64,000 bases of DNA from Microbacterium sp. CFH 31415 (GTDB lineage: Bacteria > Actinomycetota > Actinomycetes > Actinomycetales > Microbacteriaceae): the NCBI RefSeq assembly GCF_022538185.1, contig NZ_JAKYXC010000001.1:62001-126000 (forward strand). The letters run 5' to 3'. The translations under genes were made by a program, and so were the position numbers. Each line of letters begins with the position of its first letter. The first letter of the stretch is position 1. Shown in pieces: positions 59,522 through 64,000 of the stretch. Below the pieces are notes generated by a model. It saw nothing but the letters and a program-made list of their open reading frames with translations, was not told the DNA's origin and did not search any database.

Positions 59522-59524
59522 ACT
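59519..59524 (+). promoter_or_regulatory. -10 box of ilvD, overlapping the otsB stop codon
   Basis: TAGACT, whose TAG is the otsB stop (59519-59521). Seven bases separate it from the ilvD ATG, so the message would be leaderless; no ribosome site is present. Confidence 0.5.
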
Positions 59525-59531
59525 CTGCTTT

Positions 59532-61238
59532 ATGCCCCAGCCTGACAACTCCATCGACATCAAGCCCCGCAGCCGGGTCGTCACCGACGGCATCGAAGCG
59601 ACCACCTCACGCGGGATGCTCCGCGCGGTCGGCATGGGCGACGAGGACTGGGACAAGCCCCAGATCGGCATCGCGTCGAGCTGGAACGAGATCACGCCGT
59701 GCAACCTGAGCCTCGACCGGCTCGCGCAGGGCGCCAAGGAGGGCGTGCACGCCGGCGGCGGCTACCCGCTGCAGTTCGGCACGATCTCCGTATCGGACGG
59801 CATCTCGATGGGTCACGAGGGCATGCACTTCTCGCTCGTGTCGCGCGAGGTCATCGCCGACTCGGTCGAGACGGTGATGATGGCCGAGCGTCTCGATGGG
59901 TCCGTTCTGCTCGCGGGCTGCGACAAATCGATCCCCGGCATGCTCATGGCGTCGGCCCGCCTCGACCTGTCGAGCGTGTTCCTCTACGCCGGATCGATCG
60001 CCCCCGGCTGGGTGAAACTGTCCGACGGAACCGAGAAGGACGTCACGATCATCGACTCGTTCGAGGCCGTGGGTGCGTGTCTCGCGGGCAAGATGAGCGA
60101 GGCCGACCTCAAGCGGATCGAATGCGCGATCGCCCCGGGCGAGGGCGCGTGCGGCGGCATGTACACCGCGAACACCATGGCCTCGGTCGCCGAGGCGCTC
60201 GGGCTGAGCCTCCCCGGCTCGGCTGCCCCGCCGTCGGCCGATCGCCGCCGCGACTACTTCGCCCACCGCTCCGGCGAAGCGGTGGTCAACCTGCTGCGCC
60301 AGGGCATCACGACCCGCGACATCCTCACCAAGGAGTCCTTCGAGAACGCGATCGCCCTCGCAATGGCGCTCGGCGGCTCGACCAACGTCGTCCTGCACCT
60401 GCTCGCGATCGCCCGCGAGGCCGACGTCGAGCTGAGCCTGCACGACTTCAACCGCATCGGCGACAAGGTGCCGCACGTGGCCGACATGAAGCCCTTCGGC
60501 CAGTACGTCATGAACGACGTCGACCGCCACGGCGGCATCCCGGTCATCATGAAGGCCATGCTCGACGAGGGCCTGCTGCACGGCGACGCGCTCACCGTGA
60601 CCGGCAAGACGCTCGCCGAGAACCTGGCCGAGCTCGACCCCGACCCGATCGACGGCACGGTCATCCACACGTTCGACGACCCGATCCACGCCACCGGCGG
60701 CATCACGATCCTCCACGGCTCGATGGCGCCCGAGGGCGCGGTCGTGAAGACGGCAGGGTTCGACGCCGCCGTGTTCGAGGGCCCCGCCCGGGTGTTCGAG
60801 CGCGAGCGCGCCGCGATGGACGCGCTGGAGGCCGGCGCGATCGACAAGGGCGACGTGGTCGTCATCCGCTACGAGGGCCCCAAGGGCGGGCCGGGCATGC
60901 GCGAGATGCTCGCCATCACGGCCGCCATCAAGGGCGCGGGCCTCGGAAAAGATGTACTACTCTTGACGGACGGAAGATTCTCAGGCGGCACAACCGGCCT
61001 GTGCATCGGCCACATAGCACCCGAAGCGGTGGACGCAGGTCCCATCGCCTTCGTGCGCGATGGTGATCTGATACGGGTCGATATCGCGGCTCGCACTCTC
61101 GACCTACTCGTCGACGATGCAGAGCTCGACTCCCGCCGCTCTGGCTGGGAGCCGCTTCCTCCGCGCTATACCCGTGGCGTCCTTGCCAAATACTCCCGTC
61201 TCGTGCGCTCTGCAGCAGAGGGCGCGACGACCGGCTGA
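59532..61238 (+). CDS. ilvD: Dihydroxy-acid dehydratase
   Basis: Iron-sulfur enzyme of valine, leucine and isoleucine synthesis, 568 residues. Cluster/active-site segments: [45 protein letters not shown] and [20 protein letters not shown]. Family length is normal and the frame is intact. Codon use changes sharply near 60945: the last about 95 codons use GTA, CTA, TTG, AGA, ATA, AAA and other codons that are rare in the first 470. This suggests recombination with a less G/C-biased homologue. Followed by ilvB after 45 bases. Confidence 0.96.
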   Translation: MPQPDNSIDIKPRSRVVTDGIEATTSRGMLRAVGMGDEDWDKPQIGIASSWNEITPCNLSLDRLAQGAKEGVHAGGGYPLQFGTISVSDGISMGHEGMHFSLVSREVIADSVETVMMAERLDGSVLLAGCDKSIPGMLMASARLDLSSVFLYAGSIAPGWVKLSDGTEKDVTIIDSFEAVGACLAGKMSEADLKRIECAIAPGEGACGGMYTANTMASVAEALGLSLPGSAAPPSADRRRDYFAHRSGEAVVNLLRQGITTRDILTKESFENAIALAMALGGSTNVVLHLLAIAREADVELSLHDFNRIGDKVPHVADMKPFGQYVMNDVDRHGGIPVIMKAMLDEGLLHGDALTVTGKTLAENLAELDPDPIDGTVIHTFDDPIHATGGITILHGSMAPEGAVVKTAGFDAAVFEGPARVFERERAAMDALEAGAIDKGDVVVIRYEGPKGGPGMREMLAITAAIKGAGLGKDVLLLTDGRFSGGTTGLCIGHIAPEAVDAGPIAFVRDGDLIRVDIAARTLDLLVDDAELDSRRSGWEPLPPRYTRGVLAKYSRLVRSAAEGATTG

Positions 61239-61283
61239 GTTCGGCCACTGACACATCCCTTCGACCGATCGAGGATCCTCACC

Positions 61284-63086
61284 ATGCCCGCCGAAACCGC
61301 TGCGGCCGTTCCCCGGCCACCCGCTCGCACCGCCACCGCGCCCGTGCTCACGGGCGCCCAGGCGGTCGTCCGCTCGCTCGAGCTGCTCGGCGTCACCGAC
61401 GTCTTCGGGCTGCCGGGCGGCGCCATCCTCCCCGTGTACGACCCGCTCATGGACTCGAGCGACCTGCGCCACATCCTGGTCCGCCACGAGCAGGGCGCGG
61501 GACACGCCGCCGAGGGCTACGCCGCGGCGTCGAACAAGGTGGGCGTCGCCATCGCCACGTCGGGTCCGGGCGCGACCAACCTCGTGACGGCCATCGCCGA
61601 CGCGTACATGGACTCGGTGCCGATCGTGTGCATCACCGGCCAGGTGTTCTCGAATCTCATGGGGACGGATGCCTTCCAGGAGGCCGACATCGTCGGCATC
61701 ACGATGCCCATCACGAAGCACTCCTTCCTCGTGAAGGACGCGTCCGAGATCCCGGGTGCCATCGCCGCCGCGTTCGAGATCGCCGGCACGGGGCGTCCCG
61801 GTCCGGTGCTCGTCGACATCACCAAGGACGCGCAGCAGGCCGAGGTGCCGTTCGTGTGGCCGCCCAGGATCGACCTCCCGGGCTACCGTCCGGTGACCAA
61901 GGCCCACGGCAAGCAGATCCAGGCGGCGGCCCAGCTGATCGCCGAGGCCAAGAAGCCGGTGCTGTACGTCGGCGGCGGAGTCATCCGCGCGCAGGCGGCC
62001 GCCGAGCTGCGCACGCTCGCCGAGACCACCGGCGCGCCGGTCGTGACGACGCTCATGGCACGCGGCGCATTCCCCGACTCGCACCAGCAGCACCTGGGCA
62101 TGCCCGGTATGCATGGGACGGTGCCAGCGGTGCTCGCGCTGCAGGAGGCCGACCTGATCGTGTCGCTCGGCGCGCGGTTCGACGACCGTGTCACCGGCAA
62201 GGCGGCGCTGTTCGCTCCCCATGCGCAGGTGGTGCACGTCGACATCGACCCCGCCGAGATCTCGAAGATCCGCGCCGCCGACGTGCCGATCGTGGGCGAT
62301 CTGAAGGACGTGCTGGTCGACCTCGATGTCGCATTCCGCGCGGTGTCCGACGGCGTCCGGCCCGACATCACCGAGTGGTGGTCCTTCCTCGACGGCCTGC
62401 GTGACGAGTTCCCGCTCGGCTACACGGCGCCCTCGGACGGACTGATGTCGCCGCAGTACGTCATCTCGCGCATCGGCGAGCTCACCGGACCGGAGGGCGT
62501 GTTCGCCGCCGGTGTCGGACAGCACCAGATGTGGGCCGCCCAGTTCATCAAGTACGAGCGCCCCAACTCGTGGCTCAACTCGGGCGGTGCGGGCACGATG
62601 GGCTACTCGGTCCCCGCGGCCATGGGTGCCAAGGTCGCCGAGCCCGACCGTCATGTGTGGGCGATCGACGGCGACGGCTGCTTCCAGATGACCAATCAGG
62701 AGCTCGCGACCTGCGCCATCAACAACATCCCGATCAAGGTCGCGATCATCAACAACTCGTCGCTCGGCATGGTGCGTCAGTGGCAGACGCTGTTCTACGA
62801 CGGCCGGTACTCGCACACCGACCTCAACACCGGTCACGACACCGTCCGCATCCCCGACTTCGTGAAGCTGGCGGAGGCGTACGGCTGCCTCGCGATCCGC
62901 GTCGAGAAGGAGGAGGACGTGGATGCCGCGATCCAGACTGCGCTCGAGACGAACGACCGCCCCGTCGTCATCGACTTCGTGGTGAGTGCGGATGCGATGG
63001 TGTGGCCGATGGTGCCGCAGGGCGTCAGCAACAGCTACGTCCAGTACGCCCGCGACCACGCGCCTGCCTTCGAGCAGGAGGACTGA
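61284..63086 (+). CDS. ilvB: Acetolactate synthase large subunit
   Basis: Thiamin-diphosphate enzyme making acetolactate or acetohydroxybutyrate. 600 residues. The catalytic Glu is in [15 protein letters not shown], the FAD-binding middle domain holds [20 protein letters not shown] and [17 protein letters not shown], and the ThDP site is [20 protein letters not shown]. It is followed three bases later by the small subunit gene, so the holoenzyme is co-expressed. Confidence 0.97.
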   Translation: MPAETAAAVPRPPARTATAPVLTGAQAVVRSLELLGVTDVFGLPGGAILPVYDPLMDSSDLRHILVRHEQGAGHAAEGYAAASNKVGVAIATSGPGATNLVTAIADAYMDSVPIVCITGQVFSNLMGTDAFQEADIVGITMPITKHSFLVKDASEIPGAIAAAFEIAGTGRPGPVLVDITKDAQQAEVPFVWPPRIDLPGYRPVTKAHGKQIQAAAQLIAEAKKPVLYVGGGVIRAQAAAELRTLAETTGAPVVTTLMARGAFPDSHQQHLGMPGMHGTVPAVLALQEADLIVSLGARFDDRVTGKAALFAPHAQVVHVDIDPAEISKIRAADVPIVGDLKDVLVDLDVAFRAVSDGVRPDITEWWSFLDGLRDEFPLGYTAPSDGLMSPQYVISRIGELTGPEGVFAAGVGQHQMWAAQFIKYERPNSWLNSGGAGTMGYSVPAAMGAKVAEPDRHVWAIDGDGCFQMTNQELATCAINNIPIKVAIINNSSLGMVRQWQTLFYDGRYSHTDLNTGHDTVRIPDFVKLAEAYGCLAIRVEKEEDVDAAIQTALETNDRPVVIDFVVSADAMVWPMVPQGVSNSYVQYARDHAPAFEQED

Positions 63087-63089
63087 GCC

Positions 63090-64000
<911 letters not shown>

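Overview
The window comes from a high-GC Gram-positive actinobacterium, most likely Microbacteriaceae and probably Microbacterium or a close relative. The grounds are strong G/C third-position bias, ATG/GTG starts in tightly overlapping operons, an NHEJ pair (LigD and Ku), a Tad pilus cluster, a 13E12/DUF222 HNH gene, a class F sortase beside a DUF4397 protein, an NhaA-thioredoxin fusion, and many TANNNT -10 boxes placed 6-9 nt before a start codon (leaderless transcripts). This is ordinary chromosome. I see no insertion sequence, CRISPR array or complete prophage, and no gene-free stretch above 300 bases apart from the tmRNA gene.

Layout. 1-2759: divergent ligD (cut by the window edge) and ku. 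2772-4000: DedA protein, tRNA-Leu(UAG), small PLDc_N protein. 4188-8683: Tad/Flp pilus operon (ATPase, two platform proteins, pilin-like peptide, three pseudopilin/TadE-TadG-like proteins). 8698-19158: purine breakdown. The minus-strand operon holds uricase, HIU hydrolase, OHCU decarboxylase, allantoinase, ureidoglycine aminohydrolase and a DUF6986 aldolase-like protein; divergent from it lie the three xanthine dehydrogenase genes, and then guanine deaminase. 19273-24237: large secreted subtilase and a divergent TrmB/LuxR-like regulator. 24269-28739: small Cys/His protein and MFS transporter, prfB, cupin, HNH protein. 28886-34319: ftsEX, smpB, SIMPL protein, DUF4397 plus sortase, and ssrA (tmRNA). 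34361-37172: VOC protein, amine oxidase, phage-endolysin-like M23 protein. 37302-41219: a three-gene redox set (NhaA-thioredoxin, CNB-flavoprotein, UBP zinc finger). 41293-43847: lipoprotein, HisN-like phosphatase, tRNA-Lys(CUU), zinc-ribbon nuclease-like protein.

44025-56316 is the most interesting catabolic block. A nine-gene operon encodes a branched-chain-amino-acid-type ABC importer, an acyl-CoA ligase, a TetR regulator, a 3-hydroxybutyrate dehydrogenase-like SDR and an alpha/beta hydrolase. It is followed by an IclR regulator divergent from a 3-oxoacid CoA-transferase pair and a thiolase. Together these can import a short acid or ester, oxidise a 3-hydroxy acid to a 3-oxo acid, activate it and cleave it to acetyl-CoA. 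Two clear palindromic operators sit at the two promoters.

56384-64000: GNAT and a small membrane protein, trehalose synthesis (otsAB), then branched-chain amino acid synthesis (ilvD, ilvB, ilvN and the 5' end of ilvC).

Genome-scale patterns visible by eye are the repeated leaderless-promoter architecture, twice with the upstream gene's TAG stop forming part of the next gene's -10 box, and the 10-base word GGATGCCGCG, which recurs at least 22 times.
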